From positions 1 through 64,000 of the forward strand of contig JAJFKP010000049.1 in assembly GCA_021773135.1 (NCBI GenBank): a DNA stretch of 64,000 nt, in the 5' to 3' direction. Under the pieces are notes generated by a model. That model did no database searches. It saw only the letters and a program-made list of their open reading frames with translations, and was not told the DNA's origin. This stretch comes from Woeseiaceae bacterium (GTDB taxonomy: Bacteria; Pseudomonadota; Gammaproteobacteria; Steroidobacterales; Woeseiaceae). Shown piece after piece: positions 9,543 through 18,998 of this stretch (positions within the stretch are counted from its first letter, which is position 1; each line of letters opens with the position of its first letter). The translations under genes were made by a program, and so were the position numbers.

Positions 9543-10682
9543 ATGAAGAATCGTAAAGTGAATATTGCAATTGTAGGTTTAGGATTTGGAGCTGAGTTCA
9601 TTCCGATCTATCAAAAACACCCGCACGCGAATATGTATGCAATCTGCCAGCGTTCGGAAGCGGAGCTTAATAAAGTAGGAGATGCCTTCAACTTCGATCC
9701 AGGTTGTCGTTATCGCTCGTACGAAAAGCTTCTGGAAGATCCGAAGGTTGACGCTGTGCATATTAATACACCCATTCAGCTCCATGCGGAGCACTCGCTA
9801 ATGGCACTGCGTGCGGGCAAGCATGTTGCATGTACTGTGCCGATGGCAACCAGTGTGGAGGATTGCAAGGAAGTCGTAGAAACGGTCGCGGAGACGGGAT
9901 TAAAATATACGATGGCGGAGACGGTTGTATACAGCCGCGAATATCTGTTTGTAAAAGAGCTCTACGAAAAAGGCGAATTGGGAAAAATTCAGTATCTGCA
10001 AGCCAGTCATCCGCAGGATATGGAGGGGTGGCCCGACTATTGGCAGCATATGAAACCCATGCACTACGCAACTCATGTCGTCAGCCCCGTTCTTGGACTG
10101 ACTGACAAAGAAGCAGAATATGTGTCGTGTTTCGGTTCGGGAACAATCAGCGACGACCTTAGCAAAAAGTCAGGTTCTCCCTTTGCGGTTGAAACATGCC
10201 ATATAAAGTTGAAGGATTCTGATTTGTCCGCTCACATTTATCGTTCATTGTTTGATACGTCACGTCAATATCGAGAAAGCTTTGATGTTTACGGATCAAA
10301 AAAGTCTTTCGAATGGCCGCTTATTGAAGGGGAGGATCCGGTTTTGCATACGGCAAAGAAACCTGAACCGGAAATACCCGAACGTGTCAAAGTACCCGAT
10401 TACGGACATCTTTTACCGGAAGAGATTCGCGAGTTTACATTGGAAGGAGTGTATGACGCAGATGAACATGCTCACTTATCCTTTGTCCAGGGCGGTGGCC
10501 ACGGAGGCTCTCACCCACACTTAGCACACGAATTTGTCGACTCTATTGTTAACGATCGTGATCCTTACCCCAATGCGGTCCAGTCTGCAAACTGGACATG
10601 TGTTGGCTTGCTGGCCCATGAGTCAGCTATGGAAGGCGGGGTGATTAAACGACTACCCGACTTCACATTATCGGCAACATAG
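9543..10682 (+). CDS. Gfo/Idh/MocA family oxidoreductase lacking the EKP lysine motif
   Basis: 379 residues. The N-terminal Rossmann fold has VNIAIVGLGFGAEF (residues 6-19), then DAVHINTPIQLHAEHS. The family's catalytic EKP motif is replaced by CTVPMA (residues 97-102), so the usual lysine is absent. The C-terminal domain ends with the conserved GGGHGGSHPHLAHEFVDSI. Family members reduce or oxidise sugars with NAD(P); those lacking the lysine may use another acid/base or do different chemistry on keto sugars. No signal peptide, so cytoplasmic. The gene opens a block of visibly lower GC that continues with a PQQ dehydrogenase and a ThuA-DUF1080 protein. No strong ribosome site is seen before the ATG. 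Confidence 0.9.
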   Translation: MKNRKVNIAIVGLGFGAEFIPIYQKHPHANMYAICQRSEAELNKVGDAFNFDPGCRYRSYEKLLEDPKVDAVHINTPIQLHAEHSLMALRAGKHVACTVPMATSVEDCKEVVETVAETGLKYTMAETVVYSREYLFVKELYEKGELGKIQYLQASHPQDMEGWPDYWQHMKPMHYATHVVSPVLGLTDKEAEYVSCFGSGTISDDLSKKSGSPFAVETCHIKLKDSDLSAHIYRSLFDTSRQYRESFDVYGSKKSFEWPLIEGEDPVLHTAKKPEPEIPERVKVPDYGHLLPEEIREFTLEGVYDADEHAHLSFVQGGGHGGSHPHLAHEFVDSIVNDRDPYPNAVQSANWTCVGLLAHESAMEGGVIKRLPDFTLSAT

Positions 10683-10734
10683 CAAAATAGAATTATCTGT
10701 TATTCGAATATAGACAGAACGAGGCCACGAACTG

Positions 10735-13068
10735 ATGAAAAATCAACGCTATTTATTCTCTTCCCTGATCTTCCTATTTGTCCTGATAGCATCCGGCTGC
10801 GAAAGTAATGATTCGTCGGACCAAACAAGCACCGCTGTTCAGGAAAGCACAGGTACCACTGGCCAGGAAAGCACAAGTACCACTGTTCAGGAAAGCACAC
10901 GTCCCCGTGGCCAGAAAAGCAGACTGAATAATTTTGTCGATTGGGCGACTTATCGTGGCGATAATGAAGGATCTGCCTACTCTTCTCTAAACCAGATTAC
11001 GCCCGAAAATGTGCAGTTGCTGGAAGAGGTCTGGACCTACGATGTAAGGAAACTTGTTGGGCCGGGTATGGAGTCGAATCCGATTATCATTAAAGGGGTG
11101 CTGTACTTTGCTGACCCTGAATTAAACCTGGTGGCCCTGGATGCAGCGACCGGCGAGGAGCTTTGGCTGTTTGAGCCCGCTAAGCATGATCCTCGGGGAG
11201 ACGACTTCCCTGCAGGGATTCAGCGGGCTGAGGTGTATTGGGAAGATGAAAATGGTGAAAATGCCAGGATTTTTCATCTGGCAAAGGATGTCATTTTTGC
11301 TGTCAATCCCGATGATGGAACACTTATCGAGTCGTTCGGCAAAGGCGGGCATATTGATTTATGGGAAGACCATGTTTGGCCTGCTCATCTTGTGCAAAAC
11401 AAGTTGTCCAACAACTCGCCTCCGGCTACGTACAAGAATTTCTTAATTGTAGATTCAAACGTGTTCGAGAATAGAGAGGAACCACCCGGTAATGTCCGCG
11501 CGTTCGACACATTGACCGGCGAATTCAAATGGAGATTTCACACCGTCCCGTTGGAAGGCCAGCCTGGGTATGAGACCACGGAATGGGAAGAGAATATGAA
11601 CTACGGTGGCGCCAACTCTTGGGGTGGATTTGTCGTCGATGAGGAAAGAGGCTGGGTATTTGGTGCTACGGGTGCAATGGCCGGAGGGATCCATGGCAAT
11701 GGGGGAGCCAGACCTGGTAAAAATCTGTATTCAAATTCCGTGATAGCCCTCGATGCAACGACGGGCGAGTTGCAATGGTATTTTCAAACGATGCACCACG
11801 ATATTTGGGACTACGATATCGCTCCTGCACCGATGTTAGCGACGATTACCAGGGATGATGGCACAGAACAGGATGTGGTCGTGCAAACGGGCAAGCAGGG
11901 CAAATTCTTTGTATTTGACCGGGATACGGGCGAATCGCTATTCCCAATCGTTGAGAAACCTGTTCCGACCGACGCCGTACCGGGCGAAGTTCCCTATCCA
12001 ACGCAACCGTGGCCGTTAAAACCAGACCCTCTGGTACGTACGTCATTCTACGAGTCTGATTTGACGAACATCACACCCGAGTCGCATGCATCCGCTCTGG
12101 AAAAGTTTAAAAAGCTAAAAGCAGGACCGATGTATACGCCTCCAAGTATAGAAGGAACCATCGTCCAGCCGGGTATTCATGGAGGAAGTGAATGGGGTGG
12201 GCCGGCCTTTGATCCGGAGACAAATATTTCCTATGTAAATGTGAATGACTTTCCGTTTATTTTGACGACGGTCCCGATGCAACCTGATCAATTCACAGAT
12301 ATGTCGGAGCTGCAGCGGGGTAAGACAATATACAGTGCGCAATGTGCAGCTTGTCACGGCGGCGAAAGACAAGGCGCGACCGGCCTGCCTCTGCTTGACA
12401 TGGCGTTTAGTGCCGACGAATTGAAAGAGATCATTATTAAAGGCAGAAACGCGATGCCGGCATTCCAGTATTTCGAAGACGATGAATTGGATTACCTCGT
12501 CGCGTTTCTTCAGAGTGCGCCTGGTGACGGATCTACTGCAGACATTGATTTAAGTGATGAGAGTCTGACGTGGAGCGGAGGCGAAGGTGAGCTTGCCTGG
12601 TCCACATCCACACCACAGTACATTGCTGCACTGGATTATTTTACAGACCATATGGGGTATCACGCGATTAAACCGCCTTGGGGCAAACTCATTGCTATAG
12701 ATGTCGCAAAAGGTGACATTCTATGGTCGGTCCCACTGGGGGAATATCCTGGCTTGGTCGAAATGGGTATTCGAAATACCGGTGCTGAAAACTTTGGCGG
12801 CATGGCTGTTACCAAAGGCGGTGTAATTTTCATAGGAGCAACAGAAGACAGCCGATTCAGGGCATTTGATAAAACCAACGGCGAGCTTTTGTGGGAATTT
12901 GAAATGGATGCACCTGGCTTTGCGAGTCCCGCCACTTACGAAATTGATGGCAGACAATATGTTGCTATCGTCGCGGGCGGCGGTGGCGGTCGTTATCGTT
13001 CGCCTGTAACAGGGCCGCTTGGAACGAAGCTCCATGTATTTGCTCTGCCAGAATCAGTAATTCAGTAG
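10735..13068 (+). CDS. PQQ-dependent dehydrogenase lipoprotein with an inserted cytochrome c domain
   Basis: 777 residues. The N-terminus is a lipoprotein signal with lipobox IASGC (C22). A short low-complexity linker follows (8-residue repeats, about residues 33-62). The quinoprotein beta-propeller starts at about residue 70 (WATYRGDNEGSAYSSLNQI) and carries WDYDIAPAPML. A cytochrome c domain is inserted at about 528-600, with haem motif CAACH (C537-H541) and a following NAMPAF methionine. The propeller then resumes and closes with GFASPATYEIDGRQYVAIV. Such enzymes oxidise alcohols, glucose or other sugars in the periplasm and pass electrons through haem c. It starts 52 bases after the Gfo/Idh gene on the same strand, so co-transcription is likely. 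Confidence 0.92.
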   Translation: MKNQRYLFSSLIFLFVLIASGCESNDSSDQTSTAVQESTGTTGQESTSTTVQESTRPRGQKSRLNNFVDWATYRGDNEGSAYSSLNQITPENVQLLEEVWTYDVRKLVGPGMESNPIIIKGVLYFADPELNLVALDAATGEELWLFEPAKHDPRGDDFPAGIQRAEVYWEDENGENARIFHLAKDVIFAVNPDDGTLIESFGKGGHIDLWEDHVWPAHLVQNKLSNNSPPATYKNFLIVDSNVFENREEPPGNVRAFDTLTGEFKWRFHTVPLEGQPGYETTEWEENMNYGGANSWGGFVVDEERGWVFGATGAMAGGIHGNGGARPGKNLYSNSVIALDATTGELQWYFQTMHHDIWDYDIAPAPMLATITRDDGTEQDVVVQTGKQGKFFVFDRDTGESLFPIVEKPVPTDAVPGEVPYPTQPWPLKPDPLVRTSFYESDLTNITPESHASALEKFKKLKAGPMYTPPSIEGTIVQPGIHGGSEWGGPAFDPETNISYVNVNDFPFILTTVPMQPDQFTDMSELQRGKTIYSAQCAACHGGERQGATGLPLLDMAFSADELKEIIIKGRNAMPAFQYFEDDELDYLVAFLQSAPGDGSTADIDLSDESLTWSGGEGELAWSTSTPQYIAALDYFTDHMGYHAIKPPWGKLIAIDVAKGDILWSVPLGEYPGLVEMGIRNTGAENFGGMAVTKGGVIFIGATEDSRFRAFDKTNGELLWEFEMDAPGFASPATYEIDGRQYVAIVAGGGGGRYRSPVTGPLGTKLHVFALPESVIQ
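10831..10920 (+). repeat. 24-bp tandem repeats in the lipoprotein linker
   Basis: Units of 24 bases at 10831, 10855 and 10879 plus a partial at 10903. Each encodes an 8-residue unit close to TTVQESTG. They lie inside the PQQ dehydrogenase gene just after the lipobox and form a Thr/Ser/Gln-rich spacer. Such repeats can change in copy number by slippage; whole-unit changes keep the frame. Confidence 0.75.
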
Positions 13069-13219
13069 AGTAAGCGGGATGCTTGAATATTGATTATTCA
13101 GTCGCACCAAAACGAAGTACGCTGGCCGGTTCATTGGGTTCGGTGCAGCGTGCTTTGTAATATTTGAACTCAAAAAAGATGTGACTCAATCTACGAGATA
13201 AAAATTGAGGGCCAAACAA

Positions 13220-14695
13220 GTGAATACGATTTTGAATAAGAAAATACTCCTTTCTATTTTGACGTTAATTTTGTCTGGCAGCCTTGTCCAATTCGCCGCA
13301 GCGCAGGACACAGATCCATTGAGAATCCTGATGACTACCGGTGGGGGCCCCTGGCACGATTATGAAACGCAAAAGGACCAGATTAGAGAGGGGCTGATGG
13401 AGCGTCTTTCGAACATCGAGATTACAACTGATTATGAAGGCGGCGATACGGTTACCATGGAATCAACCGATTTCTTTTTCTCGCGTCATTTGCAGGATGA
13501 CTGGGCGGAAGAGTTCGACGTTGTCATCTACAACCACTGTAATCTTCAAGTAAAAGATGAAGACTACGTCAAAGGAATCATCGCCGAGCACGTCAAGCAT
13601 CAAGTTCCCGCCGTTATGCTTCACTGCCCCATTCATCTCTATCAATATGCAAGGGGCGATGCAGCGGATGCCTGGTGGGACTTCACCGGTGCTGTTTCAT
13701 ACGCACACGAGAAGGAAAATCATCCCAATACCTCGCCGTACACGATCGAGGTTCTGGAGCCGCAGCATCCGATCATGAAGAACTATCCTGGTTCCTGGCG
13801 GACGCCTGCAGGCGAGCTATATCTGATCATTGATTTACATGACAATGCCACGCCGTTATCACAGGCCTACTCAGTGGAGACAAATTCCTACACTGAAACG
13901 GCCTGGACCCACGAACACGAAGGCATCCGGGTTTTCACCAGTTCACTGGGGCATCATAATGTTTCGATGGGCTCGGATGTGAACTTGAATCTTGTCGCGT
14001 CGGGCGTGCTTTGGGCGGCAGGGAAACTTGAAGAAGATGGTACGCCTGCGCCGGGATATGCAGGAGAGCGTGGACTTGGGTGGATTTCTCTCCTGGATGA
14101 TACGCTCAACGGTTGGATTGAAAGCGGCGGTGTCGTGGACTGGAGTGCTGGTGCATGGTACGGAAGAGAAATGGACTGGCCGACCATCGCTGATACCTCG
14201 ACCGGAGAATCGTTCCGAATTGACGGCGACACCCTGATTGTCGAGGGGGATCGAAGAAATCTGTTCTATGATGGCACGATCGCTGGCGGGTATTTCAAGA
14301 ATTTTGAATTCAAGGTTGATGTCTATACCCATCCTGGGTCGGCTTCTGGGATCTATTTTCATACTCATTACGAAGAGGACGGACCTCCTGCCTTTGGATA
14401 TGAGGCACAGATTAACGCCAGCCGGGTCGGTGAGAGCAAGACCGGCAGCCTGGTTGGGGCAAGCGAAGTGACGACCGCTCCACATCGCGATAACGAATGG
14501 TTCAGCTACCACATCAAGGTTGATGGCAAGAGGGTAACGGTAAAAGTGAATGGTGAGACGGTCAACGAATTCACCGAACCTGCAGATGCAGACGGGCCGG
14601 CCAGTCTTCACCGGGGCACGATCGGCCTGGAGTCCGTCGGCTCCGGCAGCCGTGTTCACTTTCGGAATCCGATGATTCGTTTGTTGCCGGACTAA
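13220..14695 (+). CDS. Secreted ThuA domain plus DUF1080 fusion protein
   Basis: 491 residues if started at GTG 13220, which has GAGGG 9 bases upstream; an in-frame TTG at 13205 is the alternative, and no early in-frame ATG exists. A signal peptide ends near FAAAQ. The first half is a ThuA-like class I glutamine amidotransferase fold (RILMTTGGGPWHDYETQ, FDVVIYNHCNL, VMLHCPIHLYQY, RVFTSSLGHHN). The second half is DUF1080 (WISLLDDTLNGWIESGG, FEFKVDVYTHPGSASGIYFH, FRNPMIRLLPD). ThuA proteins occur in trehalose and 3-keto-sugar pathways and DUF1080 proteins cleave 3-keto-glycosides. The fusion puts both in one periplasmic protein. It follows the PQQ dehydrogenase on the same strand. Confidence 0.9.
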   Translation: MNTILNKKILLSILTLILSGSLVQFAAAQDTDPLRILMTTGGGPWHDYETQKDQIREGLMERLSNIEITTDYEGGDTVTMESTDFFFSRHLQDDWAEEFDVVIYNHCNLQVKDEDYVKGIIAEHVKHQVPAVMLHCPIHLYQYARGDAADAWWDFTGAVSYAHEKENHPNTSPYTIEVLEPQHPIMKNYPGSWRTPAGELYLIIDLHDNATPLSQAYSVETNSYTETAWTHEHEGIRVFTSSLGHHNVSMGSDVNLNLVASGVLWAAGKLEEDGTPAPGYAGERGLGWISLLDDTLNGWIESGGVVDWSAGAWYGREMDWPTIADTSTGESFRIDGDTLIVEGDRRNLFYDGTIAGGYFKNFEFKVDVYTHPGSASGIYFHTHYEEDGPPAFGYEAQINASRVGESKTGSLVGASEVTTAPHRDNEWFSYHIKVDGKRVTVKVNGETVNEFTEPADADGPASLHRGTIGLESVGSGSRVHFRNPMIRLLPD

Positions 14696-15009
14696 TCATT
14701 AGCGAAGATTACATGCGGCTGTTGTTATTCTTATGCAACGGCCAACATTAATCATTGCTGTGTTCCCGCATGCGGATCGCCTTGTCGTCGGCATGCTGCA
14801 CCCGGGTAACGAATCCGGCGACCCCAACCGGGCGACAACAGGCCAACTGCCTGCCGGAACTGATTGCACCCGGGCAAGGCATCGGGCATACCGCGGCTCT
14901 GTTCTCACAGGGGTTCGGTATGCCGGGCAGTACCCCGGTGGCAGCCGCCATCACGCGACGATTGTCGCGCTCGTAGCGTTGGTAACCATCCGCAATTGAC
15001 TCGCCGCGA
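14696..15009. other. Intergenic region between the ThuA-DUF1080 gene and xylA
   Basis: GC-rich and without a recognisable gene on either strand. It lies where the AT-rich block ends. It may be relic sequence, but no family is recognised. Confidence 0.4.
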
Positions 15010-16359
15010 TTAGCAGTCGCCCATGACAATGTAGTCGTTGATGATATTTTCAACCAACTCCTGTTTGGCGCTGATCTGTTGCGGCTCCCCATTCGCGGCA
15101 GCAAGGTCACGCAATGCCAGGAAGTCCAGGTTACCCTCTTCGAAACGCTTGCCGTCACCGGAGTCAAAACTTAAGTAGCGGCCGAACCGCAATTTTGCGG
15201 ATCGCGAATCACTGAGAACACGGTCTGCGATAACAAGCCCGCGTGCGAACGAGTCCATGCCACCGATATGGGCAATGAACAGGTCATTTGGATCTGTCGA
15301 TTCTCTCCTTACTTTGGCATCGAAATTGAAACCACCTTTGCCAATACCACCGGCCTCAAGCACAACCATCATGCCATGTACGCAATCATACAAATCGCTG
15401 GGAAACTGGTCGGTGTCCCAACCGTTCTGTGGGTCCCCACGATTCGCGTCAACAGACCCGAGCAGCCCGGCATCCGCACACATGCGCAGGTCGTGTGCGA
15501 ACGTGTGGCCCGCCAACGTTGCGTGATTCGCCTCGATGTTCAACTTGAAGTCTCCAGCCAACCCATGGTGACGAAGAAATCCGATGACCGTCTGTGCATC
15601 AAAATCGTATTGGTGCTTCATCGGCTCCATCGGTTTCGGTTCAATCAGAAATGTGCCTTCAAAACCATTTGCACGACCGTAGTCCCTTGCTTTCTCGAGG
15701 AACATCGCGAAGTGCTCTAGCTCGCGTTTGGTGTCGGTATTTTGCAGGCACGCATATCCTTCGCGGCCGCCCCAGAATACGTAGTTTTCGCCGCCGAGCT
15801 CTATCGTCGCGTCCATCGCCGCCTTGACCTGGGATGCAGCATAGGCCAGAACTTCAAAGTTCGGATTGGTAGCCGCGCCGTTCATATAGCGAGGATTGGA
15901 AAAAACGTTTGCTGTTCCCCAAAGCAACTTCATGCCGGTCGCTTTCTGCCGTTCCTTTGCGAGGTCGACAACCGCCTGCAGGTTTTTTTCCGATGCAGCA
16001 ACGCTATCGCCTTCCCAGGCCATATCGAAATCATGAAAACACCAGTACGGCACATTGAGTTTTGTAAAAAACTCGAATGCGGCGTTCATTTTCTCGGTGG
16101 CATTCGCCAGTGGATCACCGGTGACTGTCCACGGGTGTACGCGGGTGCCCGGGCCGAACGGATCACCCCCGGTTGCGCAGAATGAGTGCCAATAGCAAAC
16201 GGCAAAGCGCAAATGCTCCTCCATTGTCTTGCCGGCAACCACGCGTTCCGGATCATAGGTCTTGAATGCCAACGGGTTGTCGGAACCTGGCCCTTCGTGT
16301 TTGATCTGATCGACATCTGGAAAGTAGGGCTTGTCACCCGTAAGCACTGTACGACTCAT
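15010..16359 (-). CDS. xylA: Xylose isomerase
   Basis: 449 residues, normal for the long (class II) xylose isomerases. Both family signatures are present: FWGGREGY (residues 195-202) and [15 protein letters not shown] (residues 240-254), which carry the metal-binding E240 and the catalytic K242. The catalytic histidine lies in CFHDFDMA (H109). It converts D-xylose to D-xylulose in the cytoplasm. It is downstream of xylB on the same strand with a 26-base gap, so the transcript is probably xylB-xylA. A LacI-type palindrome sits upstream of xylB. Confidence 0.97.
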   Translation of the reverse strand: MSRTVLTGDKPYFPDVDQIKHEGPGSDNPLAFKTYDPERVVAGKTMEEHLRFAVCYWHSFCATGGDPFGPGTRVHPWTVTGDPLANATEKMNAAFEFFTKLNVPYWCFHDFDMAWEGDSVAASEKNLQAVVDLAKERQKATGMKLLWGTANVFSNPRYMNGAATNPNFEVLAYAASQVKAAMDATIELGGENYVFWGGREGYACLQNTDTKRELEHFAMFLEKARDYGRANGFEGTFLIEPKPMEPMKHQYDFDAQTVIGFLRHHGLAGDFKLNIEANHATLAGHTFAHDLRMCADAGLLGSVDANRGDPQNGWDTDQFPSDLYDCVHGMMVVLEAGGIGKGGFNFDAKVRRESTDPNDLFIAHIGGMDSFARGLVIADRVLSDSRSAKLRFGRYLSFDSGDGKRFEEGNLDFLALRDLAAANGEPQQISAKQELVENIINDYIVMGDC

Positions 16360-16385
16360 GTTATTGCCTCATCTTGGATATATGT

Positions 16386-17870
16386 TCAGCTATAGAGCTC
16401 GGCGACTTTTTCGGCTGCTCGCTGATATTCTTTGTAAGTTTCAATGTAAAAATCGACCGCTGACGGACGCGGATCCAGACTCCGTTCTGGGTCCCGTTGC
16501 AGATGCTTACCGACCAGGTTACCCAAATCGTCGGGCCGGTCTTCGAGCATCGCCAGCGCCTGCAATGCGGCACCAAAACCCGCACCTTCGCCATGCTTGA
16601 GAACCGTAACCGGTGTGTCACAAATGTCGGCGACGACTTGTCGCCAGGTTGCGCTGTTCACGCCACCTCCGGTAAGTACGATCTGTTCTGCGGAAATTCC
16701 GAGTTCGGTCAATTCATCGAGGCCAAACCGAAGCGCAAAAGTCGCGCCTTCAACCGCCGACCTGAGAATGTTTTCGGTGCGCGTATTGCGACTGTCCAGA
16801 CCCATAACGCAACCTTTTGCGTCGGGCAGGTTAGGCGTTCGCTCACCATTGAAGTACGGCACTGTAATGACGCCGTTGGCGCCTCTGTTCGAGGCCTCCA
16901 GTTGCGCCTCGAAACTCGCGATGTCAGCTTGCATCAGATTGCGCATCAGCTCTGTACTAACCGTGCAATTCATTGTGCACAATAATGGCAACCAGCCGCC
17001 TGTTGACGAACAGAACGCGGCAATATTGCCTTTCTTGTCGATGACGGGCTTGTCTGAAAACGCGTATACGGTGCCGGAGGTACCAAGGCTCATGGTGACG
17101 ACGCCCGCGGCAACGTTGCCAGTACCCAATGCACCCATCATGTTGTCGCCGCCGCCAATCGATACCGGAATACCAGGGGGTAAGGTCAGGTCCTTTGCAA
17201 TCGCCGGCAGCAATTCACCGATTGGACCGTTGTTTAGTGTTACGTCTGGCAGACACTCTCGCAGATCCCGATCGGGATCTATTGCGGCCAACATCTTCTC
17301 TGACCAAGTGCGAGTCCTGATATCCAGGAACCCGGTTCCTGATGCATCGCCAGCCTCCATTGTGCGCTCGCCCGTCAGATAGAAATTCATGTAGTCGTGC
17401 GGCAGCAGAACGGAGTCCATCTGAGCGTACAGGCCCGGGTGATGATCCTTAAACCAGCGAACTTTGGATGCCGTATAACCGGGTAAAACAGGATTGCCGG
17501 TTTCTTCGATACAAGCATCGTAGCCACCGAATGCGTCCATGATTGCCTCACATTCAGCGCCTGTTGACGTGTCACACCAGAGCTTGACCGGCGCCTGAAC
17601 CTCGCCGGATTTATCCAGCGGCACGAAACCATGTTGCTGACCTGAAACACCTATTGCTGCGACACTCTGGCGAACATCTTTTCCGACTTGCTGCAAAGCT
17701 TGTCGCAGGGCATTTATCCACCAGTGCGCCTGTTGTTCTGCAACCCCGCCTTCTGTCTGGTAGATGTCGAGCGGCGCACTTTCCACAGCAACGGTCTCGC
17801 GAGCCAGGAAGTCATAAAAGACGACTTTGACGCTTTGTGTACCCAGGTCGATGCCGAGGACCGTTGACAT
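16386..17870 (-). CDS. xylB: Xylulokinase
   Basis: 494 residues of the FGGY carbohydrate kinase family. Landmarks are the phosphate-1 motif GIDLGTQSVKVVFYD (residue 6 on), AIGVSGQQHGFVPLD with the substrate-binding region, the GGGDNMMGALGTGN segment with the catalytic aspartate, SLGTSGTVYAF, and the C-terminal VLTGGGVNSATWRQ ATP-binding loop. It phosphorylates D-xylulose to xylulose 5-phosphate. First gene of the xylBA unit. A LacI-type operator (17900-17913) lies about 30 bases before the start codon. Confidence 0.96.
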   Translation of the reverse strand: MSTVLGIDLGTQSVKVVFYDFLARETVAVESAPLDIYQTEGGVAEQQAHWWINALRQALQQVGKDVRQSVAAIGVSGQQHGFVPLDKSGEVQAPVKLWCDTSTGAECEAIMDAFGGYDACIEETGNPVLPGYTASKVRWFKDHHPGLYAQMDSVLLPHDYMNFYLTGERTMEAGDASGTGFLDIRTRTWSEKMLAAIDPDRDLRECLPDVTLNNGPIGELLPAIAKDLTLPPGIPVSIGGGDNMMGALGTGNVAAGVVTMSLGTSGTVYAFSDKPVIDKKGNIAAFCSSTGGWLPLLCTMNCTVSTELMRNLMQADIASFEAQLEASNRGANGVITVPYFNGERTPNLPDAKGCVMGLDSRNTRTENILRSAVEGATFALRFGLDELTELGISAEQIVLTGGGVNSATWRQVVADICDTPVTVLKHGEGAGFGAALQALAMLEDRPDDLGNLVGKHLQRDPERSLDPRPSAVDFYIETYKEYQRAAEKVAELYS

Positions 17871-17899
17871 AGGTTTGGACCATCCCTAGGTCAGTAGAA

Positions 17900-17913
17900 A
17901 GAAAACGTTTACA
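17900..17913. promoter_or_regulatory. Candidate LacI-family operator before xylB
   Basis: AGAAAACGTTTACA; its reverse complement TGTAAACGTTTTCT fits the same palindrome with central CG as the sites at 5389, 19013 and 21667. It lies 30 bases upstream of the xylB start, where repressor binding would block transcription. Confidence 0.65.
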
Positions 17914-17934
17914 TTTTAGACTGGGATGCGGTGC

Positions 17935-17950
17935 ATTTACAAATGTAAAT
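17935..17950. promoter_or_regulatory. Second palindrome in the xylB-galM gap
   Basis: ATTTACAAATGTAAAT has perfect 7-bp arms around AA. It is 21 bases from the LacI-type site and lacks the central CG, so it may bind a different protein. Confidence 0.4.
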
Positions 17951-17972
17951 AGTCTGCTGCGCCTGAAAACAT

Positions 17973-18986
17973 CTAAGAATAGGGCTTGCCAGGCACAAAT
18001 TCGTAGATTGTGCGCTGTTGATAGACGTCTCCGGGTGCCAATCGCGCGGATGGGAAAGCCGGCTGATTCGGTGCATCAGGGAAGCCCTGGGCTTCCAGGC
18101 ACAGTCCGGCGCGCGGTCGAAAAGGATCGCCGAGATAGTCGCCCGTGTAGAGTTGTAGTCCAACTTGAGTTGTGTGCAGGTGCATGGACAGACCGCTCTG
18201 CGGAGACGATAACGTGGCAACCTTGTGCAGCATTCCGTCGCCGTTTCTCAGAACGAAATTGTGGTCGTACTGTCGGTCTTGACCATCCTCTGAACGCGTT
18301 GTCCGCAACGCTGTGCGGCGACGCAGGTCAAATCTTGTGGCCTCTACCTCACGAATTTCTCCGCTCGGAATCTTGTCACCATCAACGGGCGTGAACTGGT
18401 CTGCTTCGATCTGGATGTCATGTGAATCGATCAACTCTTGCTGCTTGTCGAGATTAAAATAGGCGTGGTTGGCGAGATTCACGACCGTGTCTGAATCTGT
18501 TGTCGCTTTGTAATCAATGACCAGTGAGTAATCACTAACTATTTGATATTTAACAGTGACTTTCAGTTTTCCCGGGAAACCGCTTTCGCCGTCAGGGGAC
18601 ACATAAGAGCATTGGACCGCGGCTTCGTTTTCCAGCGAGCGCATCTGCCAAAAGCGTTGATGAAAACCGTCCCTGCCACCGTGCAGACAGTTTCCGGTCT
18701 CATTCGGATCTACTGCAAAGGCATTGTCGTCAATCGAGAAGCGCGCAGCACCTATGCGATTCGCGAAACGCCCTACCGTCGCACCCATGTAGAAATCGTC
18801 GTGCAAATAATCGTCGAGGTTCGCGTAGCCGAGCACGGCATCAACAACACCAGATTCTGTTGGCACGCGTATGGCCTGAATGGCCGCGCCAAAATTCAAT
18901 AACGTCACCTCCATACCTGCGAGCGACCTCAGGGTTATTGCTTCGATCGATTTCGTTGCATCACCTGACTCCACTAAACTTTCCAC
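17973..18986 (-). CDS. galM: Aldose 1-epimerase (mutarotase)
   Basis: 337 residues. Family motifs are all present: VGRFANRIGAARF, NCLHGG, the catalytic histidine in NLANHAYFNL (H174) and the catalytic glutamate in CLEAQGFPDAPN (E298). It interconverts alpha and beta anomers of aldoses such as xylose, glucose or galactose. No signal peptide is evident. It lies upstream of xylB on the same strand and diverges from the lacI-type gene. The shared upstream region holds a LacI-type operator 27 bases before its start, so it is likely in the xylose regulon. Confidence 0.94.
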   Translation of the reverse strand: MESLVESGDATKSIEAITLRSLAGMEVTLLNFGAAIQAIRVPTESGVVDAVLGYANLDDYLHDDFYMGATVGRFANRIGAARFSIDDNAFAVDPNETGNCLHGGRDGFHQRFWQMRSLENEAAVQCSYVSPDGESGFPGKLKVTVKYQIVSDYSLVIDYKATTDSDTVVNLANHAYFNLDKQQELIDSHDIQIEADQFTPVDGDKIPSGEIREVEATRFDLRRRTALRTTRSEDGQDRQYDHNFVLRNGDGMLHKVATLSSPQSGLSMHLHTTQVGLQLYTGDYLGDPFRPRAGLCLEAQGFPDAPNQPAFPSARLAPGDVYQQRTIYEFVPGKPYS

Positions 18987-18998
18987 TGGCTAAGGTCG

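Noticed and set aside
10700-10900. Minus-strand frame with repeated CFPEQWYL-like units.
   Set aside because: It is the antisense of the 24-bp tandem repeats in the PQQ dehydrogenase linker.
13943-14659. 238-codon minus-strand frame opposite the ThuA-DUF1080 gene.
   Set aside because: Antisense of a conserved domain; no signal peptide, motif or ribosome site.
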